From: Streptomyces sp. | GTDB taxonomy: Bacteria > Actinomycetota > Actinomycetes > Streptomycetales > Streptomycetaceae | DNA: 64,000 bases | Direction of reading: 5' to 3' | Assembly (NCBI RefSeq): GCF_019510245.1 | Contig: NZ_JAEKKT010000119.1 | Coordinates: 62,001-126,000 of the forward strand | Part shown: positions 1-8,599 of the stretch, piece after piece | How the letters are laid out: every line of letters starts with the position of its first letter | How positions within the stretch are numbered: the stretch's first letter is position 1 | Program-made: the position numbers and the translations under genes | The notes under the pieces: generated by a model | Databases searched by the model: none | Seen by the model: only the letters and a program-made list of their open reading frames with translations | What the model was told of the DNA's origin: nothing

Positions 1-1521
1 CCGGACGCTCGCCATGTCGAGGTTGTTCGTCGGCTCGTCCAGCATCAGCAGCTGGGGCGCGGGCTCCGCCAGCAGCAGCGCGGCCAGCGCCGCCCGGAAG
101 CGCTCGCCGCCGGAGAGCGTCCCTGCCTTCTGGTCGGCGCGGGCGCCCCGGAACAGGAAGCGGGCCAGCCGCGCCCGGATCCGGTTGTTGCCGGCGTCCG
201 GTGCGAACCGGGCCACGTTCTCGGTGACGGTCCGCTCGTCGTCGAGAACGTCCAGCCGCTGCGGCAGGAAACGCATCGGCACGTGCGCGCGTGCCTCGCC
301 CGCCACCGGCGCCAGCTCCCCGGCGACCGTCCGCAGCAGTGTCGTCTTGCCGGCTCCGTTGCGTCCGATCAGCGCGATCCGCTCGGGCCCGCGCAGGTCG
401 AGGATCCCCTTCACCCGCGCGCCGTGCGCGAGTTCCAGGTTCTCCAGCGTCAGCACGTTCCGGCCCGGCGGCACGGTCGTGTACGGCAGTTCGACGCGGA
501 TCTCGTCGTCGTCCCGTACCGCCTCCACCGCCTCGTCCAGCCGCTCCTTCGCCTCGGCGAGCCGTTCCTCGTGCATGATGCGGTGCTTGCCCGCGGCCTC
601 CTGCGCCGCCCGTTTGCGTGCCCCCATGACGATCTTCGGCTCGCGTTTCTGCTCGTACATCTTCTGCCCGTACCGCTTGCGGCGGGCCAGTTTGACCTGG
701 GCGTCGGACAGTTCGCGCTTCTGCTTGCGGACGTCGGCCTCGGCGACCCGCACCATGCGCTCGGCCGCCTCCTGCTCGACGGCAAGGGCCTCCTCGTAGG
801 CCGAGAAGTTGCCGCCGTACCAGGTGACCTCACCGGCGCGCAGGTCGGCGATCTGGTCGACCAGGTCGAGGAGTTCGCGGTCGTGGCTGACCACGATCAG
901 CACGCCCGGCCAGGAGGCGACGGCCCCGTACAGCCGCTTGCGGGCGTACAGGTCGAGGTTGTTGGTGGGCTCGTCCAGCAGCAGCACGTCCGGCCGCCGC
1001 AGGAGCAGCGCGGCCAGCCGCAGCAGCACCGACTCGCCACCGGACACCTCGCCGACGGTCCGGTCCAGGCCGATGTGCCCCAGCCCGAGTTCGCCGAGGG
1101 TGACCAGGGCGCGCTCCTCGATGTCCCAGTCGTCGCCGAGCGCCTCGAAGTGCCGCTCGGACACGTCACCCGCCTCGATGGCGTGCAGTGCGGCCCGCCG
1201 GGAGGCGATGCCGAGCACCTCCTCGACGCGCAGCGCGGTGTCGAGCGTGACGTTCTGCGGGAGGTGGCCGACCTCACCGGCCACCTTCACGGAGCCGTCG
1301 GCCGGGGTGAGATCGCCGGCGACGAGCTTCAACAAGGTCGACTTCCCCGATCCGTTGACCCCGACCAGGCCGGTGCGGCCGGGGCCGAAGGAGATGTCCA
1401 GGCCGTCGAAGACGGGGGAGCCGTCGGGCCAGGTGAAGGACAGGGAGGTGACGGTGACGGATGCAGAGATGGGCGCCTCGCGGTTGCTTGCGGTGTCGGG
1501 GACGGACGCGTGTCGAGACAC
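1..1521 (-). CDS. ABC-F family ATPase, partial (C-terminus beyond left edge)
   Basis: Two tandem ATP-binding cassettes and no membrane segment, the ABC-F layout of ribosome-associated ATPases used in translation or antibiotic protection. Reading from the right, the first Walker A (GVNGSGKST) is near residue 54, followed by SGGES and LLLDEPTNNLD. A charged linker (about residues 235-320) holds many Lys/Arg/Glu, and the second Walker A (GRNGAGKTT) is near 385, then LSGGE and LMLDEPTNNLD at the very edge. No ATG exists in frame upstream of the first cassette; GTG at 1519-1521 is the nearest start and GTG at 1603-1605 is an alternative. Neither has a good Shine-Dalgarno, so the start is uncertain. 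The frame closes upstream at the stop at 1636-1638. The gene follows a consensus promoter and a leader with alternative hairpins. The family is certain; the substrate or antibiotic is not predictable. Confidence 0.9.
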   Translation of the reverse strand, partial: MSRHASVPDTASNREAPISASVTVTSLSFTWPDGSPVFDGLDISFGPGRTGLVGVNGSGKSTLLKLVAGDLTPADGSVKVAGEVGHLPQNVTLDTALRVEEVLGIASRRAALHAIEAGDVSERHFEALGDDWDIEERALVTLGELGLGHIGLDRTVGEVSGGESVLLRLAALLLRRPDVLLLDEPTNNLDLYARKRLYGAVASWPGVLIVVSHDRELLDLVDQIADLRAGEVTWYGGNFSAYEEALAVEQEAAERMVRVAEADVRKQKRELSDAQVKLARRKRYGQKMYEQKREPKIVMGARKRAAQEAAGKHRIMHEERLAEAKERLDEAVEAVRDDDEIRVELPYTTVPPGRNVLTLENLELAHGARVKGILDLRGPERIALIGRNGAGKTTLLRTVAGELAPVAGEARAHVPMRFLPQRLDVLDDERTVTENVARFAPDAGNNRIRARLARFLFRGARADQKAGTLSGGERFRAALAALLLAEPAPQLLMLDEPTNNLDMASVR

Positions 1522-1925
1522 CGCGAGGCAGAGGCCGAGAGGCCGGGAAGAGGTCCCGCGCCGGGAGGACGGCTCACACGCCGAGGTCGAACGCCACAGA
1601 CACACCTCACGGGTGTGACGCGGTGTCTCAGGACCTCAGACGAGCAACGTCCTTCTCCAATCGACGGCAACAGAACCGTCGTACACGCTAGGAGGGGGCA
1701 CAGGGGGTGTCAACGCAATTAACCGCCGGCGGCCGGGCCGCGGTCCGGGCGGACTCCGGACCGGCGCCTGTCGAGGAGGTCGGCGGGCCGCTCGACGAGC
1801 CGGTGGCCCCGGGGACGCCGTCCGCCGCGCCGCGCGGGAGCTGCCGGACACGGCAGACGTCCGGGGCGCTCGCGGGCGGGCCCGGCCACGGCGAACCCGA
1901 CGCCCCGCCGGTGCGGGGCGCAGGC
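1522..1925. other. Gene-free stretch between the ABC-F gene and ssgD
   Basis: About 400 bases. The left part is the ABC-F leader. On the minus strand, AGACAC (top 1623-1628) can pair with GTGTCT (top 1598-1603), CACACC with GGTGTG inside it (top 1612-1617 and 1601-1606), and GTGTC-TC-GACAC (1510-1521) folds over the candidate start codon. A GGAGAAGG followed by TTG CTC GTC TGA (1636-1658) could be a three-codon leader ORF. Right of 1714 I see nothing beyond GC-rich sequence. Confidence 0.4.
1685..1713 (-). promoter_or_regulatory. Consensus vegetative promoter of the ABC-F gene
   Basis: On the minus strand TTGACA (1713-1708) and TAGCGT (1690-1685) are separated by exactly 17 bases, close to the HrdB-type consensus. 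Transcription would begin near 1678, leaving a leader of about 155 bases before GTG 1521. Confidence 0.75.
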
Positions 1926-2342
1926 TCAGCAGGCGTCCCGCATCAGCTCGGCCAGGCCGTGGTCGAGGTCCAGCTGGAGGTGTTCGAGTCCGGTGGGGAC
2001 CAGGTCGCCGGTCGCCTCCAGGAAGCGGCGTATCTCGCCGGTGCGCACATGGATGACGGCGGTGCCCTCGGGGGCGTGGAACTCCAGCACGGTCCGGTCG
2101 TAGCCGTACGGCCGCACCCGGACGTCCCCGTTGCCCTCCGGCGCGTGGAGTCCGGCCGCCAGCAGCTCGCGGGAGAACGTCCAGCAGACGTCGACCCCCT
2201 CCAGGGTGGCCGGGGCCGGGAAGGTCATGCGCACGGCGAAGGGGTCCTCGCGGTCGTAGCGCAGGGTGGCGGGAATGCTCGGCATGCGCGGTGACGCGGC
2301 GACCAGTCGAGCCTCTACGGGCTGCTCGATGACGATGGACAA
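1926..2342 (-). CDS. ssgD: SsgA-like sporulation protein, probably SsgD
   Basis: A 138-residue protein of the SsgA-like (SALP) family, which occurs only in morphologically complex actinomycetes and steers septation, spore-wall synthesis and peptidoglycan maintenance. Family features seen: LRYDREDPFAVRMTF near residue 27, a W/F-ARELL-like core (WTFSRELLAAGLH), GDVRVRPY, and the end HLQLDLDHGLAELM. I chose the TTG at 2342-2340 because GGGAGCAAG lies just upstream and the product then has SALP length; the frame stays open further upstream without a Shine-Dalgarno. Assignment to SsgD rests on my recollection of its sequence and of its place a few genes before the hopanoid cluster in S. coelicolor (SCO6722). 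The family is firm, the exact paralogue likely. Confidence 0.85.
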   Translation of the reverse strand: MSIVIEQPVEARLVAASPRMPSIPATLRYDREDPFAVRMTFPAPATLEGVDVCWTFSRELLAAGLHAPEGNGDVRVRPYGYDRTVLEFHAPEGTAVIHVRTGEIRRFLEATGDLVPTGLEHLQLDLDHGLAELMRDAC

Positions 2343-2544
2343 CGCCTTGCTCCCTCGTGACGGCTGTACGAATTTCCGGGCGTGTGAGACCTGGCACTGG
2401 AAGAGACGAAGGAAGCGGCCGATCCGTGCACAGGAAGGGCGAGTGACCTCTGTCACCGGCCCTATTCACACCTGGGACTTACCTGTCGCCAGGTCCGCGT
2501 GGCCCTCTGGACGGCGCCGCGGCGGTCGGCTAGCTTCGCGCGCC

Positions 2545-3648
2545 ATGAGGCGCTTGGGGAGCATGCGACGCACAGGACGAGCCCGACGTACCGGCCGAGC
2601 GGTCGCGGTGGGGGTGGCGTGCACGGCGGCGCTGGCCGCGCTGACCGCCGGTTCCGCACGGGCCGCGACACCGGCACCGCACTGGGCGCTCAAGGCCACC
2701 GGCACCCCGGACGTGCGGTTCCGCGGCCTGGCCGCCGTCGACCGCCACACCGCCTGGCTGGCCGGCACCGGCGGCACCGTGCTGCGCACCACGGACGGCG
2801 GGACGAGCTGGCGCAACGTCTCACCGCCGGGAGCGGGCGACCTCCAGTTCCGGGACGTCGAGGCGTTCGACGCGCGCCGCGCGGTGGTGCTGGCCATCGG
2901 CGAGGGCGAGGCGTCCCGGGTCTACCGCACCGACGACGGCGGCCGGACCTGGACGGAGTCCTTCCGCAACACCGACCCCGCCGCCTTCTACGACTGCATG
3001 GCCTTCTTCGACCGCCGCCACGGCCTCGCCATGAGCGACCCGGTCGACGGGAAGTTCCGCATCCTGTCGACGAGCGACGGCGGCCGTTCCTGGCGCGTGC
3101 TGCCGGACGACGGCATGCCGGCCGCGCTGGCGGGCGAGGCGGGCTTCGCGGCGAGCGGCCAGTGCCTGGTCACCTCCGGGCCGAGGGACGCCTGGCTGGC
3201 CACCGGCGGCGGCGCGCACGCGCGCGTGCTGCACTCCGCCGACCGCGGCCTGACCTGGACCGCCGCCGACACCACGATCCCGGCGGGCGACCCGGCCAAG
3301 GGCGTCTTCGCCGTCGCCTTCCGCGATCGCGGCCACGGCCTCGCGGTGGGCGGCGACTACCGCGCCGACCAGGCCTCGCCGCAGGCGGCCGCGGTCACTC
3401 CGGACGGCGGCCGCAGCTGGCGGGCCGCCGCCACCCCGCCGCCCGCCTACCGCTCCGGCGTCGCGTGGCTCCCGCACAGCCGCACCTCGGCCCTCGCCGT
3501 CGGCCCCACCGGCACCGACCTGACCACCGACGGCGGCCGCACCTGGCGCACCGTCGACACCGGCTCGTACGACACCGTGGCCTGCACACCGGACCTGAGC
3601 TGCTGGGCGGCCGGCGAGCAGGGGCGGGTGGCACGCCTGGAGGACTGA
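2545..3648 (+). CDS. Secreted Asp-box (BNR/Ycf48-like) beta-propeller protein
   Basis: A 367-residue protein with a signal peptide: Arg-rich start, hydrophobic stretch around residues 20-38, and SARA/AT as the probable cleavage site. The mature part carries six Asp-box repeats of the S/T-x-D-x-G-x-T/S-W type (TTDGGTSW, TDDGGRTW, TSDGGRSW, SADRGLTW, TPDGGRSW, TTDGGRTW), each closing a propeller blade. Such folds occur in sialidases, Ycf48-like assembly factors and proteins annotated as oxidoreductases; I see no catalytic signature that decides. ATG 2545 follows TAGCTT by eight bases, suggesting a leaderless transcript; ATG 2563, preceded by GGGGAGC, is the alternative. It diverges from ssgD. 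Enzymatic role unknown. Confidence 0.85.
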   Translation: MRRLGSMRRTGRARRTGRAVAVGVACTAALAALTAGSARAATPAPHWALKATGTPDVRFRGLAAVDRHTAWLAGTGGTVLRTTDGGTSWRNVSPPGAGDLQFRDVEAFDARRAVVLAIGEGEASRVYRTDDGGRTWTESFRNTDPAAFYDCMAFFDRRHGLAMSDPVDGKFRILSTSDGGRSWRVLPDDGMPAALAGEAGFAASGQCLVTSGPRDAWLATGGGAHARVLHSADRGLTWTAADTTIPAGDPAKGVFAVAFRDRGHGLAVGGDYRADQASPQAAAVTPDGGRSWRAAATPPPAYRSGVAWLPHSRTSALAVGPTGTDLTTDGGRTWRTVDTGSYDTVACTPDLSCWAAGEQGRVARLED

Positions 3649-3690
3649 ACCGGGGGTACCCGTTCCCTGCCCACAGGGAAAGGAGCGGTC

Positions 3691-4029
3691 ATGCCACGCG
3701 GATCCAGCCCCAAGCGGGAACGTCAGTACGAACACATCAAGGAGAGCGCTCTCGACCGGGGCGAGAGCCGGGACCGGGCCGAGGAGATCGCCGCCCGGAC
3801 CGTCAACAAGGAGCGCGCCCGGTCCGGCGAGTCCAAGACGGCCAGCCGCAGTTCCACGCAGGACATGTCGTCCGGCAAGCGCGGCGGTCAGCGGTCGGGC
3901 AACCGGCAGGGCTCCCAGGGCCCGACCCGGGACCAGCTGTACAACGAGGCCAGGCAGCGCGGCATCGAAGGCCGTTCGAACATGAACAAGGCCCAGTTGC
4001 AACGCGCCATCGACGCCAAGAAGAGCTGA
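3691..4029 (+). CDS. Small basic protein with a C-terminal Rho_N/SAP-like domain
   Basis: 112 residues, very hydrophilic, rich in Arg, Lys, Glu and Gln, with no membrane segment. Residues 78-112 (TRDQLYNEARQRGIEGRSNMN-KAQL) look like the helix-extended-helix fold of Rho N-terminal or SAP domains, which bind nucleic acid; the N-terminal half is low-complexity and charged. A strong Shine-Dalgarno (GGAAAGGAG) lies before the ATG. Proteins of this type are often labelled plasmid stabilisation protein in Streptomyces without experimental basis. It is followed directly by a very strong stem-loop, so it is probably monocistronic. Confidence 0.8.
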   Translation: MPRGSSPKRERQYEHIKESALDRGESRDRAEEIAARTVNKERARSGESKTASRSSTQDMSSGKRGGQRSGNRQGSQGPTRDQLYNEARQRGIEGRSNMNKAQLQRAIDAKKS

Positions 4030-4032
4030 CGG

Positions 4033-4088
4033 CACGCGCGCGTGCGGTGAGTCGGCCGGGGGCTGCCCCGTCACCGCACGCGCGCGTG
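4033..4088. terminator. Strong stem-loop, probable terminator
   Basis: Perfect 18-base inverted repeat: the arm CACGCGCGCGTGCGGTGA at 4033-4050 and its complement at 4071-4088, with a 20-base loop that can itself pair (GGGGC/GCCCC). It starts three bases after the stop of the upstream gene and ends 24 bases before the endonuclease V start. There is no T-tract, as is common in Streptomyces. Confidence 0.7.
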
Positions 4089-4112
4089 GCACGCCGTACG
4101 CTCGTGCCCACC

Positions 4113-4805
4113 ATGACGACGACCGTAGGCGTACCCGCGGGCTGGCCCGCGACCGAGGAACAGGCCCTGGCCGTACAGGACGAACTGCGCGGGCGGGTGG
4201 TCCTCGACGAGCCGGGCCCGGCGCCCGGCTCCGGGTACGTCACCGGCGTCGACGTGGCCTACGACGACGGGCGCGACCTGGTCGCCGCCGCGGCCGTCGT
4301 CCTGGACGCGGCGACCCTGGAGGTGGTCGCGGAGGCGACCGCCGTCGGCCGGGTGTCCTTCCCGTAGGTGCCCGGACTGCTCGCCTTCCGTGAGATCCCG
4401 ACCGTCCGGTCCGCCCTCGAAGCCCTGCCCTGCCCGCCGGGCCTGGTCGTCTGCGACGGCTACGGCCTCGCCCACCCGCGCCGCTTCGGCCTCGCCAGCC
4501 ACCTGGGCGTCCTCACCGGCCTGCCCACCATCGGCGTCGCCAAGAACCCGTTCACCTTCGCGCACGACGACCCCGAGGCCCCGCGCGGCAGCCACGCGCC
4601 GTTGCTCGCCGGTGCCGAGGAGGTCGGCCGCGCCCTGCGCACCCGGGACGCCGTCAAGCCGGTGTTCGTCTCCGTCGGCCACAGAGTGAGCCTCGACAAC
4701 GCCTGCGCCCACACGCTCGCGCTCACCCCGAGGTACCGCCTGCCGGAGACCACCCGCCGCGCGGACGCGCTGTGCCGCAGCGCGCTGCGTGAAGCTCAGG
4801 CCTGA
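4113..4805 (+). pseudogene. nfi: Endonuclease V gene interrupted by an amber codon
   Basis: Endonuclease V cuts one base 3' of deoxyinosine and other deaminated bases. Read through, the 230-residue product has the family motifs in order: VTGVDVAYD (catalytic Asp), VSFP-x-VPGLLAFRE, LVVCDGYGLAHPRRFGLASHLG (central Asp), IGVAKNP and SVGHRVSLDNA. Codon 85 (4365-4367) is TAG, exactly where the family has the Tyr of the P-Y-V/I-P wedge motif, so a TAC-to-TAG change is the simplest reading. A GTG follows the stop directly (4368), so restart of translation could give a 145-residue C-terminal piece, but this would lack the first catalytic Asp. Third-position G+C stays high on both sides, so the lesion is recent or is a sequencing error. 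Confidence 0.85.
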
Positions 4806-4831
4806 GTAGCGATTCTGAGTACGAGTACGGA

Positions 4832-4855
4832 TGCCGCCGTTACAGTCCGGCGGCA
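4832..4855. terminator. Small inverted repeat after nfi
   Basis: TGCCGCC (4832-4838) and GGCGGCA (4849-4855) form a 7-base stem with a 10-base loop. It lies between the nfi end and the small membrane protein and could end nfi transcription. A GAGTAC doublet (two copies, six-base period) lies just before it. Confidence 0.4.
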
Positions 4856-4865
4856 GGCTGGCCGC

Positions 4866-5012
4866 ATGACCACACACCGTGCCCCCCAGTCCGTCGCCGC
4901 CTCCGCCCAGCCCGTCGAGCGCACGGTGACGGCCGCCCTGGTCCTCGCCGTGGTGGTGGGGTTCGGGTGGATGGCCGGGATGGTCTACACCGTGATCCAG
5001 TGGCAGTCCTAG
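4866..5012 (+). CDS. Small single-pass membrane protein, 48 residues
   Basis: ATG at 4866 gives a 48-residue protein with a polar N-terminus (about 20 residues rich in Ala, Ser, Gln) and one membrane helix (residues 22-43, TAALVLAVVVGFGWMAGMVY), ending in IQWQS. All codons are G/C-ending, as expected for a real gene. No convincing Shine-Dalgarno is visible. Function unknown; the size and layout fit small actinobacterial membrane peptides. It ends four bases before the convergent reductase gene. Confidence 0.55.
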   Translation: MTTHRAPQSVAASAQPVERTVTAALVLAVVVGFGWMAGMVYTVIQWQS

Positions 5013-5016
5013 GGGT

Positions 5017-6195
5017 TCAGCGGATCGCCGCCACCCGGAAGCCGATCCCGGCCGCCCGCAGCCGTTCGGTGAGCGCGTCGCCCACCGCCTGCGCGGTGGT
5101 GACCTGGCCGGCCGTCGGCGGCAGCTCGTCGAAGGCGAGGCAGAGGGCGGCCTCGGCGAACATCTTCGCCGTCTCGCCGTAGCCGGGATCCCCTCCCGAG
5201 ACCTCCGTGAACACCCGCCGTCCGCCGCCCTCGCCGACGAACCGGACCGTGAACCAGCTGCGCGCCCGCTTCTCGGCGTCCGGCCCGTCCCCGGGCCTGA
5301 GCCGGTCCGACAGCCAGCGCCGGGCGGGCGGCAGCTGGGCGACCGCGGCGACCGCGCCGACGGCCGCCACCCCGCCGAGCGCCATCGGCAGGTGCCTGAC
5401 GGCCGCGTAGTGCCGGTAGCGGAAGTCGGGGCCGTAGCGCTCCAGGGCCCTGGCCGAGCGGCGCACGATCTGGGCGTCGATGGTGGGCAGCGGCAGCGCC
5501 CAGGCGCCGACCTCGGGCGCGAACCGCGGGGCACCCGTCGGCGCGCTCGTCCGGCGGTGCATCAGCCGGGGCTCGTGCCGGGCGCGGTCCCGTGCGGCGG
5601 CGAGCAGCTGCCGGGGGCGCGCGAACTGGTCCAGGGCGGAGGCGAAGGTGCCGCCGGAGAAGGACGCGTCCGCGGTCACGAACCCGTCCACGGTCAGCGG
5701 CACGCCCTCCGGCAGCTGCCGGACAGTGAAGTACACGCCCAGGTCGTGCGGGACCGAGTCGAAACCGCACGCGTGCACCAGGCGGGCGCCCGTCTCACGC
5801 GCGCGTGCGTCGTGCCGGACGTAGGTCAGGTCCACGAACTCCGGCTCGCCGCACAGGTCCAGGTAGTCGGCGCCGGTGTCCGCGCAGGCCGCGACCAGGT
5901 CCTCGCCGTAACGGCCGTAGGGACCGACTGTCGTGGCCACCACGCGCGCGTGCTCGGCGAGTGCGCGGATCGTGGCGGGCTCCGTGACGTCGGCGCGCAG
6001 CACCCCGACCGCCGCGCCGCCCGGCAGCCGCTCGCGCAAGGCCTGCAGCCTGCGCTCGTCCCGGGCCGCGAGCGCCCAGCGCAGGCCCTCGGGCGCGTGC
6101 GCGGCGAGGTACTCGGCGGTGAGCTCGCCCACGAAGCCGGTGGCTCCGAAGAGCACGAGGTCGTAGGGACGGTCCTTCGTCTTCAGCCTGCTCAT
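5017..6195 (-). CDS. Saccharopine dehydrogenase-like / trans-acting enoyl reductase family protein
   Basis: 392 residues. The N-terminal Rossmann fold (LVLFGATGFVGELTAEYLA, about residues 12-30) is followed by a conserved YLDLCGEPEF and HACGFDSVPHDLG, typical of the family that includes the mycobacterial trans-acting enoyl reductase of phenolic glycolipid synthesis (Rv2953). A hydrophobic stretch near residue 270 (ALGGVAAVGAVAAVA) suggests membrane association. ATG 6195 is preceded by GAGAGGTG; an upstream ATG six codons earlier has no such site. The family predicts NAD(P)H-dependent reduction of lipid-linked substrates. It diverges from the beta-oxidation operon, which fits lipid metabolism, but the substrate is unknown. 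Confidence 0.85.
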   Translation of the reverse strand: MSRLKTKDRPYDLVLFGATGFVGELTAEYLAAHAPEGLRWALAARDERRLQALRERLPGGAAVGVLRADVTEPATIRALAEHARVVATTVGPYGRYGEDLVAACADTGADYLDLCGEPEFVDLTYVRHDARARETGARLVHACGFDSVPHDLGVYFTVRQLPEGVPLTVDGFVTADASFSGGTFASALDQFARPRQLLAAARDRARHEPRLMHRRTSAPTGAPRFAPEVGAWALPLPTIDAQIVRRSARALERYGPDFRYRHYAAVRHLPMALGGVAAVGAVAAVAQLPPARRWLSDRLRPGDGPDAEKRARSWFTVRFVGEGGGRRVFTEVSGGDPGYGETAKMFAEAALCLAFDELPPTAGQVTTAQAVGDALTERLRAAGIGFRVAAIR

Positions 6196-6385
6196 GACAC
6201 CTCTCGGTCGCACAGCCCGTGCCGTTGTCGGTGGCTGAGGCTAGCGTGAGGAGTGCGGACGCACCCCCACGGGGTATCTTGACTAAGCGCTTGCTCGCCA
6301 CTTGCCCGCTGGCCCTTGTGTCCAGTGGAACGTGTTCTTAGCATCATCGGTGTTACATCAGTTGTGTCACATGGCTGGGGGCGGC

Positions 6386-7537
6386 ATGACCATGGCAGGG
6401 ACGCCAGGACAGGGCCCGCTCTCCGGCGTGCGCGTGGTGGAGCTGGCCGGCATCGGACCCGGCCCGTTCGCCGCCATGCTCCTCGCCGACCTGGGCGCCG
6501 ACGTGGTCCGCGTCGACCGGCCAGGCGGCCCCGGACTCGCGATCGACCCGGCGTACGACGTCACCAACCGCAACAAGCGCTCGGTGCTCGTCGACCTGAA
6601 GTCCCCGAGCGGCCCCGCCCGCGTCCTCGACCTGGCCGCACGCGCCGACATCCTCGTCGAGGGCTACCGCCCCGGCGTCGCCGAGCGGCTCGGTGTCGGC
6701 CCCGCGGACTGCCACGCCCGCAACCCCCGGCTGGTCTACGGCCGGATGACCGGCTGGGGCCAGGAGGGGCCCCTCGCGCACCGCGCGGGCCACGACATCG
6801 CCTACATCGCCCTCACCGGCACCCTCGGCATGATCGGCCGCCCCGACGAACCCCCGGCCGTCCCCGCCAACCTGCTCGGCGACTACGCGGGCGGCTCCCT
6901 CTACCTCGTCGTCGGCGTCCTGGCCGCCCTGCACCACGCGCGTGCGACCGGCACCGGCCAGGTCGTGGACGCCGCCATCGTGGACGGCACCGCGCACCTG
7001 ACCGCGATGATCCACGGCATGGTGGCCGCCGGCGGCTGGCAGGACCGGCGCGGCGCCAACCTGCTGGACGGCGGCTGCCCGTACTACGGCACCTACGAGA
7101 CCGCCGACGGCGGACACATGGCGGTCGGCGCCCTGGAGCCCCAGTTCTACGCCGAGTTCCTCCGGCTGCTCGGGGGCCTCGACGACCTGGCCGACGCCCG
7201 CAAGGACTGGACCCGCTGGGGCGAGCTGCGCGAGCGCGTCGCCGCCCGCTTCAAGTCCCGCACCCGCGACGAGTGGACGGCGGTCTTCGAGGGCTCCGAC
7301 GCCTGTGTGGCCCCCGTCCTCTCCCTCCGCGAGGCCGCGCACCACCCCCATCTGGCCGCCCGCTCCACCTTCACCGGCCATGGCGGCATCACCCAGCCGG
7401 CCCCCGCCCCGCGCTTCTCCGCGACCCCCACGACCGTGCGCACCGCTCCCGCCCGGCCCGGCGCCGACACCGCCGCGGTGGCCGGCGACTGGGACGTGCC
7501 GGCACTCCTCGACGACCACGACAAGGACGGCACCTGA
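6386..7537 (+). CDS. CaiB/BaiF family, alpha-methylacyl-CoA racemase type
   Basis: A 383-residue class III CoA-transferase fold. The start region GVRVVELAGIGPGPFAAMLLADLGA is the family hallmark. The residues used by mycobacterial methylacyl-CoA racemase are in place: His at about 135 in GHDIAY, Asp about 166 in LLGDYAGG, and Glu about 251 in GALEPQF. Racemisation of 2-methylacyl-CoA is therefore more likely than CoA transfer; it prepares branched acyl-CoAs for beta-oxidation. In-frame ATGs at 6371, 6386 and 6392 compete, and I took 6386 as behind the best purine run. The stop overlaps the next start (TGATG), opening a four-gene fatty-acid operon. Confidence 0.88.
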   Translation: MTMAGTPGQGPLSGVRVVELAGIGPGPFAAMLLADLGADVVRVDRPGGPGLAIDPAYDVTNRNKRSVLVDLKSPSGPARVLDLAARADILVEGYRPGVAERLGVGPADCHARNPRLVYGRMTGWGQEGPLAHRAGHDIAYIALTGTLGMIGRPDEPPAVPANLLGDYAGGSLYLVVGVLAALHHARATGTGQVVDAAIVDGTAHLTAMIHGMVAAGGWQDRRGANLLDGGCPYYGTYETADGGHMAVGALEPQFYAEFLRLLGGLDDLADARKDWTRWGELRERVAARFKSRTRDEWTAVFEGSDACVAPVLSLREAAHHPHLAARSTFTGHGGITQPAPAPRFSATPTTVRTAPARPGADTAAVAGDWDVPALLDDHDKDGT

Positions 7538-8550
7538 TGGAGCTCTCGACCTTCCTCGACTACGCGGGCGACCCGCGCGCGGCGGCGGACCGGGCGGCCG
7601 CGCTGGAGTCGGCGGGCCTCGACGCGGTCTGGGTCGCGGAGGCCTACGGCTTCGACTCGCCCACGATCATGGGCTACCTGGCCGCCCGCACCGAACGGAT
7701 GAAGATCGGCTCCGCGATCCTCAACGTCTACTCCCGCACCCCCGCCCTCATCGCCCAGACGGCCGCAGGGCTGGACGCGATCTCCGGCGGCCGCGCGATC
7801 ATCGGACTCGGCGCCTCCGGCCCGCAGGTGGTGGAGGGCTGGCACGGCAAGGCCTACGACAAGCCGCTCGGCCGTACCCGCGAGGCCGTCGAACTGACCC
7901 GGCGGATCCTGCGCCGCGAGACCATCGACCACCACGGCATCACGGACATGCCCCGCCCCGGCGGCCTCGGCAAGCCGCTGAAGATCCTCACCAAGCCGGT
8001 CCGCCCCGACGTCCCGCTCTACGTGGCCTCCCTCGGGCCCGCCAACGTCCGGATGACCGCCGAGATCGCCGACGGCTGGCTGCCGACCCTGTTCATCCCC
8101 GAGAAGGCCCACCAGGTCTGGGGCACGCCCCTGGCGGAGGGCGCCGCCCGCCGGGACCCGGCCCTCGGGCCGCTCCAGGTCGTCGCCGGAGGCCTGCTCG
8201 CCATCGGCGAGGACGCGGCCGCCGTACGCGACCAGGTCCGCCCCCGGATCGCCCTGTACGTCGGCGGCATGGGCGCACCTGGCAAGAACTTCTACAACGA
8301 CCTCGCCGTCGCCTACGGCTACGAGAAGGAGGCCCGGCTCATCCAGGAGCTGTACCTCGACGGCCGGCACCGGGACGCCGCGGCGGCCGTACCGGACGAG
8401 TTCTGCGAGCTCATATCCCTGTGCGGCCCGGAGGGATACGTCCGCGACCGCATCGCCGCCTACCGCGAGGCCGGCGTGACCATGCTGGACATCACCCCCG
8501 TCGGCCCGGACCCGGCCCGCCTGGTCGAGACCGTCAAGAACTGGCTCTGA
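7537..8550 (+). CDS. LLM-class F420-dependent oxidoreductase
   Basis: 337 residues of the luciferase-like monooxygenase family, in actinobacteria mostly F420-dependent. Seen: the N-terminal [44 protein letters not shown] (second strand-helix pair), [20 protein letters not shown], and [25 protein letters not shown] near the middle, the pattern of the TIGR-defined F420 groups. It starts on the last base of the racemase stop (TGATG), so translation is coupled. It could oxidise or reduce a CoA ester or hydroxy-acyl intermediate of the same pathway; the substrate is not readable from sequence. Confidence 0.88.
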   Translation: MELSTFLDYAGDPRAAADRAAALESAGLDAVWVAEAYGFDSPTIMGYLAARTERMKIGSAILNVYSRTPALIAQTAAGLDAISGGRAIIGLGASGPQVVEGWHGKAYDKPLGRTREAVELTRRILRRETIDHHGITDMPRPGGLGKPLKILTKPVRPDVPLYVASLGPANVRMTAEIADGWLPTLFIPEKAHQVWGTPLAEGAARRDPALGPLQVVAGGLLAIGEDAAAVRDQVRPRIALYVGGMGAPGKNFYNDLAVAYGYEKEARLIQELYLDGRHRDAAAAVPDEFCELISLCGPEGYVRDRIAAYREAGVTMLDITPVGPDPARLVETVKNWL

Positions 8551-8599
8551 GCCCCCGCTGACCTCCACCGCGCACCAACCCTCGTTGAAAGGCTTGTCA

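Noticed and set aside
283..1722. Long plus-strand ORF of 479 codons opposite the ABC-F gene
   Set aside because: It is antisense to a frame with two complete ATP-binding cassettes; the long shadow is an effect of high G+C.
4365..4367. TAG read as pyrrolysine in endonuclease V
   Set aside because: No pyl genes are known in Streptomyces and the codon replaces a conserved Tyr by one base change; nonsense mutation or error is simpler.
5392..6249. Plus-strand ORF of 285 codons across the reductase gene
   Set aside because: Composition is Val/Gln/Arg-rich shadow sequence; the minus strand has the Rossmann motif and Shine-Dalgarno.
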